This document shows, one piece after another, positions 43,235 to 51,986 of a stretch of 64,000 nucleotides of DNA. The position numbers and the translations under genes are program-made. The stretch lies in NCBI RefSeq assembly GCF_001570405.1, contig NZ_BBYM01000040.1, positions 1 to 64,000 on the forward strand. The letters run 5' to 3'. The first letter of the stretch is position 1. Every line of letters starts with the position of its first letter. Source of the DNA: Microtetraspora niveoalba (GTDB lineage: Bacteria; Actinomycetota; Actinomycetes; Streptosporangiales; Streptosporangiaceae). The notes below the pieces were generated by a model. That model saw only the letters and a list, made by a program, of their open reading frames with translations. It was not told the DNA's origin and searched no databases.

Positions 43235-43789
43235 CTACTCGTACAGGCCGGCGGCACGTCCTGGCTTCCGCGCCGTCTCGGGACTCACGTAGTAGTGCAA
43301 CAAAGCGTGTTCGCCCGCCGCGTTCAGCCAGTCGGCGCGGGCGCTCACGACACGTCGCCATCCGGCACTCTCGTACAGAGCGATGGCCGCGTGGCTGTCG
43401 TCCGACACGTCGAGTATGAGAGACATCCCCAGGTTGGCCGCCTCCTTGCGGGCCACCTCGAGGAGCCGGGCGGCCTGCCCGTGGCCTCGCCGCCGAGGGG
43501 TGACGAAGAGCCGGGTGATCGATCCGACCGGCGCGGCCGGCGTGCCGAGGGCCTCGGCGAGGGACGGTTCAAGCGTTGCCGCGTCAAGTTGCGAGAGCCC
43601 CACGTGTCCGACCACGTCACGCCCTTCGACCGCCACCCATGCCTCAACCAGGCGGGACGGCGTCAGCCATCGCGCGGGATCGGCGGGCCAGTCCACCGGG
43701 TAGCGATCGCACGCATGCACGGCGGCGAGGGCGTCGACGCACGCGGGCAGATCCTCGGCGGTTCTCCGACGGATCGAGGGCGTCTCCAT
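43235..43789 (-). CDS. GNAT-family N-acetyltransferase
   Basis: A 184-residue acetyltransferase. The acetyl-CoA binding motif A is ITRLFVTPRRRGHGQAARLL with the RRxGHG turn, followed by AIALYESAGWRRV (motif B). The N-terminal half (AVHACDRYPVDWPADPARWL) is shared with actinobacterial GNAT proteins of unknown substrate. ATG 43789 is chosen because it lies just before the domain; the 5' end sits 54 bp from the divergent hypothetical gene. Confidence 0.85.
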   Translation of the reverse strand: METPSIRRRTAEDLPACVDALAAVHACDRYPVDWPADPARWLTPSRLVEAWVAVEGRDVVGHVGLSQLDAATLEPSLAEALGTPAAPVGSITRLFVTPRRRGHGQAARLLEVARKEAANLGMSLILDVSDDSHAAIALYESAGWRRVVSARADWLNAAGEHALLHYYVSPETARKPGRAAGLYE

Positions 43790-43843
43790 CCCGGTGATTG
43801 TATTCGCGGACCGTAGGAACCTTCCGGCGGGCACTCTGGTCTC

Positions 43844-44476
43844 ATGAGCGATCAACCGCGTCCGGTGGAACTCTCGCCCGAGCTCAGGAATCGTCTGGCT
43901 GAGCTGAGAGGCGATCTCCTGTGGGGCCGCCTCTCGGGGACCGCGCCGGAGGCAGGCCGGCTCGCCTGCGAACTGATCGAAGCGGGCCTGGACTCTCCAG
44001 CGGTATGGGAACTGGCGGGGCACACGTTGTCCATCGGATCGATGACCGAAGTCGAGCCGCTCGTCCGCGAGGTGCTGGCGGAGAGCGGCTTCCCACCCAT
44101 CGATGTCCAGCGCACACCATGGGACGTCGCCCGCGATGTGGCGCAGGGAATAGCCGAGGGCTCCCTCCCCATCGGCAAGGGTGCGGACTTCCTGATCCTC
44201 GAACTCAGGGACAAGTGCGACGGCCCCGAGGAGATCTTCTGGCTGATGGTGCTCATCGACGACTGGCAGGACGTGCAGGCAGCTCCGGGGGCGAGCAGTC
44301 GTATCCGATGGAGCAGCTCCACGGGCGCGTTCCGGGCACGGAGCCGGGCAGGGGCGTTCCGGATCAGCCAGGCCGTCAACTCGATACGCGTCTCATCCTC
44401 GTCCTCCCAGGTTTCCCAGGGGAGCTGGTCTCCCAGTAAGTCGTACTCCCAGTGCGCCACCGCTTGGGCCAGGTGA
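43844..44476 (+). CDS. Conserved hypothetical protein, 3' end replaced
   Basis: The frame encodes 210 residues, but only about the first 143 (to IFWLMVLIDDWQD, base 44272) look like a normal protein: MSDQPRPVELSPELRNRLAE, SIGSMTEVEPLVREVLAESG, LPIGKGADFLILELRDK. Beyond that the frame runs antisense through the 3' part of the opposing gene and is rich in Ser and Arg. I take this as a gene truncated by a deletion that joined two tail-to-tail genes. Function not recognised. Confidence 0.55.
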   Translation: MSDQPRPVELSPELRNRLAELRGDLLWGRLSGTAPEAGRLACELIEAGLDSPAVWELAGHTLSIGSMTEVEPLVREVLAESGFPPIDVQRTPWDVARDVAQGIAEGSLPIGKGADFLILELRDKCDGPEEIFWLMVLIDDWQDVQAAPGASSRIRWSSSTGAFRARSRAGAFRISQAVNSIRVSSSSSQVSQGSWSPSKSYSQCATAWAR

Positions 44477-44997
44477 TGGTCCGCCGCGCCGGACGTCTGC
44501 GCTTCCCAGACGTGCAGCCAGGGGCTGAGTGCGGCAGAGGCTTCGTTGCACAGTACGAGGACTTCGTGCGCGGGCACAGCGGGATCCGGGTCGATGAGAG
44601 TGTGGGCCCACCAGACGTTCAGGAATTCCCAGACCGCTGCAACCTGCTCGTCAGGCCACTGCTGCCACTGGCCGCGAGCGAATGAACGTCCGACCTCCTC
44701 CATTCCGAAGAGCGGCTCGACGAGGCCGTCGACGAGAGCCCTCGACAATTGGGGCAGGACACGGCGCAACACCGATGCATGGTCATTCCAGTCGCCGACC
44801 CGCCAGGCGCGGTGTAGAAGATCAAGGTCCAGCTCTACGTCCGGTACCTTCAACCGCGCGAGCTCTTCCGCGCTACCCCAGTGGCACTCACAGTTGTGCT
44901 CATCAGGACGGGCCGTCATGCCATGGAAGGTGTCGGCCATGCGGTTCAACGCGGCGTCGAGACGGATTCGCGCTGGCGTCTGGTCAATGTTCATCAT
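43852..44997 (-). CDS. Hypothetical protein, 3' end replaced
   Basis: The frame has 381 codons, but only the part from 44997 to about 44280 (some 238 residues, ending near HRIRLLAPGA) looks real: MNIDQTPARIRLDAALNRMA, HNCECHWGSAEELARL, FARGQWQQWPDEQVAAVWEF, PWETWEDEDETRIELTAWLI. The remaining 140 codons are antisense to the opposing gene. It is Trp- and acid-rich, soluble and of unknown function. Either ATG 44997 or the next codon (44994) can start it. The break point matches that of the plus-strand gene. Confidence 0.5.
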   Translation of the reverse strand: MMNIDQTPARIRLDAALNRMADTFHGMTARPDEHNCECHWGSAEELARLKVPDVELDLDLLHRAWRVGDWNDHASVLRRVLPQLSRALVDGLVEPLFGMEEVGRSFARGQWQQWPDEQVAAVWEFLNVWWAHTLIDPDPAVPAHEVLVLCNEASAALSPWLHVWEAQTSGAADHHLAQAVAHWEYDLLGDQLPWETWEDEDETRIELTAWLIRNAPARLRARNAPVELLHRIRLLAPGAACTSCQSSMSTISQKISSGPSHLSLSSRIRKSAPLPMGREPSAIPCATSRATSHGVRWTSMGGKPLSASTSRTSGSTSVIDPMDNVCPASSHTAGESRPASISSQASRPASGAVPERRPHRRSPLSSARRFLSSGESSTGRG

Positions 44998-45054
44998 GGG
45001 CGTTCGCCTTCAAGACTTCGATGACTTGCGCAGTCCGAAGATCGCTACTTTAGT

Positions 45055-45190
45055 GAGCTCCGTGCTCCCGGGCTGACGAGCGGGCCGGTCAGCGCGAGCT
45101 CGCCCGCCGAGCGGCCGCCACGGGTGGGCCCCTGCCCGCAGTAGTGCCGCGACCGCGTCGCGGTGGCCCCGGCGGACCGCCATGGCGCTG
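45055..45190 (-). pseudogene. Ankyrin-repeat gene fragment
   Basis: On the minus strand AVRRGHRDAVAALLRAGAHP is a near-perfect ankyrin helix pair. It continues as WRPLGG and then, after a frame change, as SAGELALTGPL. Too little is left for a functional protein. The stretch 44998-45342 otherwise holds only the fucosidase promoter region. Confidence 0.5.
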
Positions 45191-45342
45191 GAACACGGCG
45201 GCGGGTGGAGCACGCTCGCAGAGCCGACAACGGTGCTTCCGCTGTTGATGCCAGACATCGGATGAATGTGCGTCCACCCCTTGCCGTCAGAATGAAGATC
45301 GAGCTACCTTTCCTCCAATCTCTCCCTCGTTTTGGAGTGGTC

Positions 45343-47532
45343 ATGGCTCGCTTACGTCGACTTCTCGCCGCCTCCATGCTCACTGTCGTCGGATGTATCT
45401 CCTCTCCCGCTCAGGCATCAACGGACGGCCCCTACGAGCCGACCGTCGAATCACTGAACAGCCATCCGACCCCCAAGTGGTTCAACGACGACAAATTCGG
45501 CATCTTCGTCCATTGGGGCGCGTACTCCGTCCCAGCGTGGGGCCCCCGCGGCAGTTACGCCGAGTGGTACTGGTACTACATGAACTCCCCCGGTAACGAG
45601 ACCAACCGCTACCACCGGGCGACCTACGGGGAGGACTTCCCCTACGACCGCTTCGCCGAGCAGTGGAAGGCCGAGAAGTTCGACGCCGCCGACTGGGTCA
45701 AGCTCTTCAACGACGCCGGGGCCAAGTACTTCGTCCTCACCTCCAAGCACCACGAGGGCGTCGCCCTGTGGGACAGCAAGGTGAGCGAGCGCGACACCAT
45801 GGCGCTGGGCCCGAAGCGTGACCTGGCGAAGGAGCTGTTCACCGCGGCACGCGCCGACGGGAAATTGCGCGGGGGCTTCTACTACTCGCTCATGGAGTGG
45901 TACAACCCGCTGTTCACCGGCCAGCCGGCGACCAACCCGTACACCGGCCGGCCCGTGCCGTACACCGGGGCTCCGCAGAGCGGCGACTACGTCAAGGACT
46001 ACATGCTTCCGCAGCTGCACGAGCTGATCGATGGCTACGACCCCGACATCCTGTGGTGCGACGGCCAGTGGGACCGCTCGGCCGCCCAGTGGCAGACCGC
46101 GGGAGTGATCGCCGACTACTACAACAAGGCGCTCAAGAACGGCAAGGAGGTGGCGGTCGCCAACCGGTGCAAGATCGAGAGTGGCGCGCTGGAGAGCCAC
46201 GAGCTGGACTTCCAGACGCCCGAGTACTCCGTCAAGCCGGACATCGATCCAGTCAAGTGGGAGTCCAGCCGCGGCATCGCGCACTCCTACGGCTTCAATC
46301 AGAACGAGCCCGTCGAGGACTATCTGACCTCCGACCAGCTAGTGGACTCCTTCGTGGACATCGTCAGCAAGAACGGCAACCTGCTGCTGGATGTGGGTCC
46401 GAAGGCCGACGGCACCATCCCCGACGTACAGCGGGAGCGGCTGCTGGACATGGGCGCCTGGCTGAAGGTCAACGGCGAGGCCATGTACGGCACCACGTAC
46501 TGGACGCGCGCCGAGGAGAAGGGCGGTCCGGACGACGTCCGGTACACCGTCAAGGACGGCGTCCTTTACGCGACCGCGCTGAAGTGGCCGGGAGAACAGC
46601 TCACCTTGGGCGCGGACGTGCCGGTAGGCCCCGGAACGCGGATCACGCTGCTCGGCTCCGACGGCGCCTCGTTGCCGTGGCAGCGCGACGAGCAGGGTCG
46701 GGTGGTCGTCACCACCCCCGCAGAGACCGGGCGGTACGCCTACTCCTTCAAGATCGAGACGCCCGGTGTGTCGGCCCTGCCGCGCTTCGCCACTGACCTC
46801 CCTGAGCATGTGCAGGCCGGTGAGAGCTTCACCGGCAAGGTGACCGTCACCAACCCCGCCTCCAAGCCGCTGCGCCAGGCCTCGCTGGCCCTCACCGCGC
46901 CCCAGGGCTGGACGGTGACCCCGGCGAGTACCCAGATCGGCCACCTGGCGGCCGGGGCGAGCGCCGAGGTGCCCGTCACCGTGACCGTGCCGAGCGGGGC
47001 CGAGCCTGCCGCGCTGCGGATTCAGGCGACGCTCAAGACGGGCCGGCTCCGCGCGCCGTACTCGATCCCTGTCTCGGTGGTCCTGCCCAACCTGGCGCAG
47101 GGCAAGCCGGCCACCCAGCAGAGCACCGGCTACGACGCTCCGGCCTCCCGGGCCGTGGACGGCAACACCGACGGCGCCTTCTGGAACGGTTCGGTCAGCC
47201 ACACCGCGGAGCCGGCCAAGGAGGCGTGGTGGCAGGTCGATCTGGGGGCCTCGGCCAGCCTGGACAGCGTGGAGATCTGGAACCGCACCGACTGCTGCGC
47301 TGACCGATTGCGGGACTACTGGGTGATCTCCTCCGAGCAGCCGATCACGGCAGACGGCCTGGAAGCGGCCCGCACCGCGCCGGGCGTGACCGCCGTGCAC
47401 GTGCAAGAGCAGGCCGGGCGGCCCAGCACGATCAAACTGCCCGCCGGCGCGTCCGGCCGGTACGTGCGCATCCAGCTCTCCTCGGGCACCGACCCGCTGA
47501 CCCTGGCCGAGGTGCGGGTGAGAGGCCGCTAA
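45343..47532 (+). CDS. Secreted alpha-L-fucosidase (GH29) with NEW3 and F5/8C domains
   Basis: A 729-residue exported enzyme that releases terminal fucose from glycans. The signal peptide MARLRRLLAASMLTVVGCIS may end at VVGC as a lipobox or at AQA-S. GH29 follows: WFNDDKFGIFVHWGAYSVPA, YFVLTSKHHEGVALWDS, and DILWCDGQWD with the nucleophile Asp near 240. Next is a NEW3/NPCBM-associated beta-sandwich (about 480-585; ESFTGKVTVTNPASKPLRQA). The C-terminal F5/8C or CBM32/47-like domain (about 590-729) starts NLAQGKPATQQSTGYDAPAS and ends RYVRIQLSSG. TTTGGAG precedes ATG 45343; the longer frame from 45163 has no signal peptide. Confidence 0.93.
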   Translation: MARLRRLLAASMLTVVGCISSPAQASTDGPYEPTVESLNSHPTPKWFNDDKFGIFVHWGAYSVPAWGPRGSYAEWYWYYMNSPGNETNRYHRATYGEDFPYDRFAEQWKAEKFDAADWVKLFNDAGAKYFVLTSKHHEGVALWDSKVSERDTMALGPKRDLAKELFTAARADGKLRGGFYYSLMEWYNPLFTGQPATNPYTGRPVPYTGAPQSGDYVKDYMLPQLHELIDGYDPDILWCDGQWDRSAAQWQTAGVIADYYNKALKNGKEVAVANRCKIESGALESHELDFQTPEYSVKPDIDPVKWESSRGIAHSYGFNQNEPVEDYLTSDQLVDSFVDIVSKNGNLLLDVGPKADGTIPDVQRERLLDMGAWLKVNGEAMYGTTYWTRAEEKGGPDDVRYTVKDGVLYATALKWPGEQLTLGADVPVGPGTRITLLGSDGASLPWQRDEQGRVVVTTPAETGRYAYSFKIETPGVSALPRFATDLPEHVQAGESFTGKVTVTNPASKPLRQASLALTAPQGWTVTPASTQIGHLAAGASAEVPVTVTVPSGAEPAALRIQATLKTGRLRAPYSIPVSVVLPNLAQGKPATQQSTGYDAPASRAVDGNTDGAFWNGSVSHTAEPAKEAWWQVDLGASASLDSVEIWNRTDCCADRLRDYWVISSEQPITADGLEAARTAPGVTAVHVQEQAGRPSTIKLPAGASGRYVRIQLSSGTDPLTLAEVRVRGR

Positions 47533-47550
47533 CGCAGGCAGGAAGCACAA

Positions 47551-47598
47551 GGCGCCGATCGCCGTGGTCCGCTCGTCATGAGCGCGGTGATCGGCGCC
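47551..47598 (+). terminator. Long-loop hairpin after the fucosidase gene
   Basis: GGCGCCGATC (47551-47560) pairs perfectly with GATCGGCGCC (47589-47598) around a 28-base loop that has some further self-complementarity. It lies 19 bp beyond the stop codon. Confidence 0.5.
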
Positions 47599-47719
47599 GG
47601 TGCGCGCAACGGCGACGGAGAGAACCTGCAGGAGGATGCGCCCGCCCAGCTCGCCTCCCGTTCGGCATCCCGGCAGACGAAAAGGAGTGGGCTGAGGGCT
47701 CAGTTTCGAGAGCGGGGGG

Positions 47720-47763
47720 CGTGATGAGGGCCGACGGATCCTGGATCCGTCGGTCCCATCACG
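47720..47763. terminator. Bidirectional terminator hairpin
   Basis: The inner stem CCGACGGATCC pairs with GGATCCGTCGG around a single base. Outer bases CGTGATG and CATCACG extend the stem to about 20 bp with a small bulge. It lies between the convergent fucosidase and aldehyde dehydrogenase genes. Confidence 0.75.
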
Positions 47764-47774
47764 CGGCGGCGCTG

Positions 47775-49136
47775 TCAGTCCGCGACGAAGAACATCCGCT
47801 TGTTGACGAACTCGTCCATGCCGAGGGGACCGAGCTCGCGGCCGAACCCGGAGCGCTTCACCCCGCCGAACGGAACTTCTGCGCCTTCACCGGCAGGGGT
47901 GTTCACGTTCGACATCCCGGTCTCGAGCCGCGAGGCCAGGGATGTGGCGCGATCCACGTCGGTGCTGAACACCGCGCCACCCAGTCCGTACTGCGTGTCG
48001 TTCGCCAGCTCCAGGGCCTCCTCGTCGCTGCCGACCTTGTAGACCACGGCGACCGGCCCGAACAGCTCTTCGCTGTAGGCCCGCATGTCCGGGGTGACAC
48101 CCGTGAGGACGGCAGGCGAGTAGTACGCCGACGGCGCCTCACTGAGCACACCGCCGGCATGCAGTGTCGCTCCCTTGCTGACCGCGTCGTCGACCTGGGC
48201 CGCGAGCGTCTCCGCGGCCGCCCGAGATGACATCGGGGCGTATGACCCCGGCTCGATCGCGAGCGCCTTCCGGGTGAGCTCCGAGACGAAGTCATCGTAG
48301 ATGTCATGCATCACGATCATGCGCTTGTTGGAGTTGCAGGCCTGGCCCATGTTGTACATGCGGGTGCCCCACGCGGTCTCCGCCGCCTCCGCGACGTCGT
48401 CGCTGTCGAGGATCACGTAAGGGTCCGAGCCGCCCAGCTCGAGCACGCACTTCTTCAGATGCTTCCCCGCGAGCGACGCGACGATCGCACCGGCCCGCTC
48501 GGATCCGGTCAGCGAGACGCCCTGCACCCGCGGGTCGGCGATGATCGTCTCGATCTGCTCGTGGGTCGCGAACAGGTTGACGTACACCCCCTCCGGCACG
48601 CCGGCGTCCTTCATGATCTGTTCGACTGCGAGCGCCGACCTCGGCACCGACTCGGCGTGCTTGAGGATGATCGTGTTGCCCAGCATCAGGTTGGGCGCCG
48701 CGAAACGGGCGATCTGGTAGTACGGGAAATTCCACGGCATGATCCCGAGCAGAGCACCGATCGGCAGTTTCTGCACGACGGCCTTTCCGCCTGCGAACGT
48801 CTTGATCGGCTGGTCCGCGGCGAGCGTCGGGCCCTCGGTCGCGAAGTAGTCGAAGATCGCCTGGCAGAACTCGACCTCTCCCACTCCCTCCGAGACCGGC
48901 TTGCCCATCTCCTGGGCCGCGATCGCGGCGAGCTCGTCCGCACGCTCGGCGAACAGTGCTCCGATCTTGCTGACGATCTCGGCACGTCGGGTGATCGGGA
49001 CGTCCTTCCACGTCGCGTACGCCGCAGCGGCGGCCGTCAGCGCGGCCTCGACGTCTGCGTCGGTCGCCGGCTCGAAGGTCTCGACGACCTCGCCCGTCGC
49101 CGGGTCGGTCACCTGGTAGGAGGGACTGGTGCTCAT
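47775..49136 (-). CDS. NAD(P)-dependent aldehyde dehydrogenase (succinate-semialdehyde type)
   Basis: A 453-residue ALDH. Landmarks are GIMPWNFPYYQIARFAAPNL, the Glu base in KKCVLELGGSDPYVILD, the nucleophile Cys in YNMGQACNSNKR, and EELFGPVAVVYKV. The short N-terminus and the QACNSNKR variant match the NAD-dependent succinate-semialdehyde dehydrogenase group (Sad/GabD-like). It oxidises a semialdehyde to the acid. Just upstream lies the stump of an amine oxidase gene, which would have supplied such aldehydes. TCCCGACAGGAGAACGACG-type sequence with AGGAG precedes ATG 49136. Confidence 0.9.
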   Translation of the reverse strand: MSTSPSYQVTDPATGEVVETFEPATDADVEAALTAAAAAYATWKDVPITRRAEIVSKIGALFAERADELAAIAAQEMGKPVSEGVGEVEFCQAIFDYFATEGPTLAADQPIKTFAGGKAVVQKLPIGALLGIMPWNFPYYQIARFAAPNLMLGNTIILKHAESVPRSALAVEQIMKDAGVPEGVYVNLFATHEQIETIIADPRVQGVSLTGSERAGAIVASLAGKHLKKCVLELGGSDPYVILDSDDVAEAAETAWGTRMYNMGQACNSNKRMIVMHDIYDDFVSELTRKALAIEPGSYAPMSSRAAAETLAAQVDDAVSKGATLHAGGVLSEAPSAYYSPAVLTGVTPDMRAYSEELFGPVAVVYKVGSDEEALELANDTQYGLGGAVFSTDVDRATSLASRLETGMSNVNTPAGEGAEVPFGGVKRSGFGRELGPLGMDEFVNKRMFFVAD

Positions 49137-49346
49137 CGTCGTTCTCCTGTCGGGAGTGGTTCAGCCGGTGCCGGGTCGGGCACCGATTGTGAGTGTCGGC
49201 GGTGCGGAGCTGTGCGCCGACGCGTCCGCCCCTCGCTCGCCCGGTCGCTCTCGAAGGAGACAACAAGGTCGAGCGCCTCGAGCCCGAAGTACGGGGCGAC
49301 GGCAGCCCTGCAGATGTTCACAGTGCGCCTCGGGTGACAGGGGTCG

Positions 49347-49465
49347 TCATGGCGTCGGCCGCCGTACGGCTCGCGGCCCGGCTTCGATCATGTCGATCAG
49401 AGCTGTCTGGTCTGGGGGGACCCACTGGCCGCTGAGTTCGAACGTCGCTCCGCCGATCTCTTCGG
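49347..49465 (-). pseudogene. Flavin amine oxidase fragment
   Basis: The minus-strand frame between a stop near 49470 and TGA at 49349-49347 reads EEIGGATFELSGQWVPPDQT and ALIDMIEAG. This matches the GGxWVGPxQ region of flavin monoamine oxidases (residues 60-90 of a normal protein). Nothing else of the gene is left. The remainder of 49137-49516 shows no gene. Confidence 0.45.
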
Positions 49466-49516
49466 TTCAGAGACTACCGTCGGTGCGTTCGTGTGCTTCA
49501 ACCACGGTGCGAGACC

Positions 49517-49735
49517 TCAGAGCTTGCCGACCCGCGGGGCCAGGATGGTGGCGGTCTTGGCGATGGTCTTGTTGTCGGTCGCGAGGCCCGGGGTACGGTC
49601 GGTGTGGATCGCCATGATGACGGGAGCGGCGTTCTTCTCGGGCCAGATGACGGCGATGTCGTTCCCGCCGCCCAATCCGTCGGAGTTGGTGCCGGTCTTG
49701 TTGAAGCGCTCCGCCTTCGGCGGAGGCTCGGATGT
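49517..49735 (-). pseudogene. Class A beta-lactamase C-terminal fragment
   Basis: Read on the minus strand, the frame gives ERFNKTGTNSDGLGGGNDIA, VIWPEKNAAPVIMAIHTDR, then TKTATILAPRVGKL-like text ending in TGA at 49519-49517. KTGT is the KTG triad of class A beta-lactamases, and the rest fits the last 65 residues of the fold. The catalytic Ser and SDN parts are missing, so it is inactive. The cut end abuts the IS3 remnant. Confidence 0.75.
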
Positions 49736-49798
49736 GCCCCACCTTTCGTGAAGTCACTTTGGTTGACTTGCATGCCTGGAACCTCAAGAGAGGTCAGC

Positions 49799-50105
49799 AT
49801 GCCCAGGAGCTATCCCCCGGGTTCCGCCGTAAAGTCCTCGACCTGCTGAAGGCCGGCCGGACGGTGCAACAGGTCGCCGAGGTCCGTCCGGACTACCCGA
49901 CCGAGTGGACCGCGATCAACGCGGTCGCTGCGAAGCTCTGCATCGGCACCGCCGGGACGCTGCGCAAATGCGTCCGCCAAGCCCAGATCGACGAAGGCAC
50001 ACGACCAGGCACCACCAGCGATGAATCGGCCGAGTTGAAGCGGCTGCGACGGGAGAACGCCGAACTCCGCCGGGCGAATGAGGTCCTGAAAGCCGCCTCG
50101 GTTTG
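49799..50105 (+). pseudogene. Chimeric IS3-family orfA remnant
   Basis: ATG 49799 opens with MPRSYPP, then one base is missing and the next frame continues FRRKVLDLLKAGRTVQQVAE, the start of one IS3-type OrfA. Without any gap it runs into EVRPDYPTEWTAINAVAAKL and SAELKRLRRENAELRRANE, the helix-turn-helix end and leucine zipper of a different IS3 OrfA. The reading ends at KAAS, where OrfB should begin. Two insertion sequences appear to have recombined. No OrfB or terminal repeat is seen. Confidence 0.7.
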
Positions 50106-50553
50106 TTCGCGTGGGGGCCGATTCGTCCTATGCCTCGATGATGACGTCGGCGCAGTGAGTGTCGAGATTGTTAAGAATCATCACACCGTTCGGGCTGGTC
50201 GAGATGAACCTGCTCGACAGAGGGGCAGATCATGCGACGGAGTGCCGCCGGTCCCATAGGCGTCCATCAGCATGAACGTGTGATAGATGACGGGCACTCG
50301 AAGGGCCCGTCTCACGCGCCTCATGTTCCTTCCCTTCGATCGGTCGTAAAGGACCCTGAACAGGCGTGAGCATATTTCCCTCAACGGCGGATGATCACCA
50401 CAGTCGAGCCAATGTTCCGCAGGACCGTTTGGGAGCCGAACCTGACCGCCTCGACCTCAATATGGCCAAGCTCGGGCTGAATCTCAGCCACACGCTCGAC
50501 TACGATTTCATCGAGGATGAGATTGCGCCTGCGCTCGCGCCGGAGGCATTCCG
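50106..50553. other. Decayed region with one small possible ORF
   Basis: Apart from the small frame listed separately, this stretch shows only short unrelated coding-like scraps, such as FISTSPNGVMILNNLDTHCA on the minus strand ending at a TAG near 50134. GC content is lower than in the window as a whole. It is probably leftover island DNA. Confidence 0.35.
50181..50324 (-). CDS. Possible small protein, 47 residues
   Basis: ATG 50324 has a purine-rich ribosome binding site (GGGAAGGAAC) directly upstream. The product begins MRRVRRALRVPVIYHTFMLM and is basic at the N-terminus with a polar C-terminus. A shift of frame near its end would continue into the FISTSPNGVM scrap, so it may be the 5' part of a broken gene. 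I do not recognise it. Confidence 0.25.
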   Translation of the reverse strand: MRRVRRALRVPVIYHTFMLMDAYGTGGTPSHDLPLCRAGSSRPARTV

Positions 50554-50730
50554 TCAATGGGCCGTGAGGCATGGGCAGGTGCCGTCGCGGTGCTTGTGGT
50601 CGTAGTAGCGGGGATGGCCGCAGCAGCAGACGCTTGTCCATATGCGTTCGGGATCGGTGGACTGCTGGGGTTCGGCACCGCAAGCCGGACAGGCTGAGGG
50701 CTCGTCAGCGGAAGGCGCCGGGTCATCCAT
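50554..50730 (-). CDS. Small Cys/His-rich, probably zinc-binding protein
   Basis: A 58-residue protein from ATG 50730. Cysteines come as C-x2-C at 14-17, then a cluster CCCGHP at 35-40, then His45 and His47 in YDHKHRDG and C-x-C at 52-54. Seven Cys and four His in 58 residues point to a zinc ribbon or knuckle. No Shine-Dalgarno stands out. The neighbours are remnants, but the intact motif spacing suggests the gene is still functional. Function unknown. Confidence 0.5.
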   Translation of the reverse strand: MDDPAPSADEPSACPACGAEPQQSTDPERIWTSVCCCGHPRYYDHKHRDGTCPCLTAH

Positions 50731-50910
50731 ATTGGCACTGTACGTGCGGCATCGGCCGGCGGTACTGCGCCTACCCAGATGATTGTGGGCGGGACCAGGA
50801 ACGAGCCTGAACCTACAAATTAAAGACGTCGATTCGATCGAGGCCCGCGGCTCCGACCTGCGGGTGCGGTGTCCGTGGACGTTCGCCGAGTTCCGTACTC
50901 GTTCGCTCTC

Positions 50911-50937
50911 TTGGCTGTACTCGTGGCTGTACAGCCA
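50911..50937. promoter_or_regulatory. Palindrome with adjacent direct copy
   Basis: TGGCTGTACAGCCA (50924-50937) is a perfect 14-bp palindrome; TTGGCTGTAC (50911-50920) just before it is a direct copy of its left half. It lies in the 376-bp gap 50731-51106, which otherwise holds no gene. A regulator binding site is possible. Confidence 0.35.
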
Positions 50938-51106
50938 GAGAACTATCAGCCTGGGAAGTCTTTCGAGATCGTGCGGCCTGATCTGCGAAAACATCGACTT
51001 AGGCGTATGCCGGTTGAGCACGGTTAAGTCTCCATGACTACCCGCTGATCGCCGCCCGACCGGACACACAACGGGCAGGTTGGCCTACACGTGTGAAAAT
51101 CATCGC

Positions 51107-51721
51107 GTGAAGACGAATTCACCGTTGCCCGTGGTAATCCTCGGCGCGGCCCTGTTGGTCGTGGTGGCCGCGATCACGACAGTGGCGATCGTGCTCAGTG
51201 CGTCTCAGCGGCCTGCGAGTCACCAGGCGGCGCCATCCCTGGCGCCCGCGCCCAGTACGGGCCTGGCGCCATCCCCAGACAGCGCGAGACTGGCCGACGC
51301 TCAGCCCGAGGGGTCGGCGCGAGAAGACGCTCTTGAGGAAGAGGAGGTTCTCGGTCCACGTGAGGCCGCAGGGACGGCCTGGCCTCTCAAGATCGGGCAG
51401 GCGACGCGTGACGCTCTCGCCCATGCGGCAAGCGCCTCCGGCCCGTCTGGTCAGGCAACCCACGTGGCCACCGGCGGCACCATCTACTACGGCATTGTCT
51501 ACGGTGATACCAAGGCCGCCGACGTGTATCACGCCATCGCGCTCCTGAACGACGGCATCCACAACTGGGCTCGCCAGGATGGCGCGGAATGGCGGTACGA
51601 AGGCGTCTACGATGCGCGCGTGTGTGTGCCTCCGGTGCCCGCTCGCCTGTACATGGCCTGGGGCTTTGTCTTCAACACCGAGTCGCCGGGCGCACCTCCC
51701 CATACCGCCTGTCCCCGATGA
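51107..51721 (+). CDS. Single-pass membrane-anchored protein, unknown function
   Basis: About 204 residues from GTG 51107. A hydrophobic segment at about 6-34 (LPVVILGAALLVVVAAITTV) anchors it in the membrane, a Pro/Ala/Ser-rich linker follows (35-75), and the C-terminal part (about 85-204) seems folded and outside: ATGGTIYYGIVYGDTKAADV, YHAIALLNDGIHNWARQD. TTG 51080 is an alternative start adding nine residues; neither start has a good ribosome binding site. Not recognised. Confidence 0.6.
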   Translation: MKTNSPLPVVILGAALLVVVAAITTVAIVLSASQRPASHQAAPSLAPAPSTGLAPSPDSARLADAQPEGSAREDALEEEEVLGPREAAGTAWPLKIGQATRDALAHAASASGPSGQATHVATGGTIYYGIVYGDTKAADVYHAIALLNDGIHNWARQDGAEWRYEGVYDARVCVPPVPARLYMAWGFVFNTESPGAPPHTACPR

Positions 51722-51986
51722 CACCAGCTCCATGAATTTCGTCTGTCGGGATCGGACCAGTGAGCTCTTCGATGTGAAGCAACTGGAGCGGGTACTCGGT
51801 CAGCTGTCCCTGACCTGGCTGGCCCTTCGTTCGTGGAGTGGGTGACGGGAATCGAATCCGCGCTGTCAGCTTGGGAATTGCATGGATCACGGCCCGTAGA
51901 GCGGCTGACCTGCGCGTGGGGCCGGTCATGAGTGACCGTGGTTGGCCCCTCGTCGCCCTGCTTAATGCCCGCTGATGGCCCGGCGG

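Noticed and set aside
45010-45258. Intact small ankyrin protein
   Set aside because: Only one repeat unit is present and it needs a frame change to continue, so it is a remnant.
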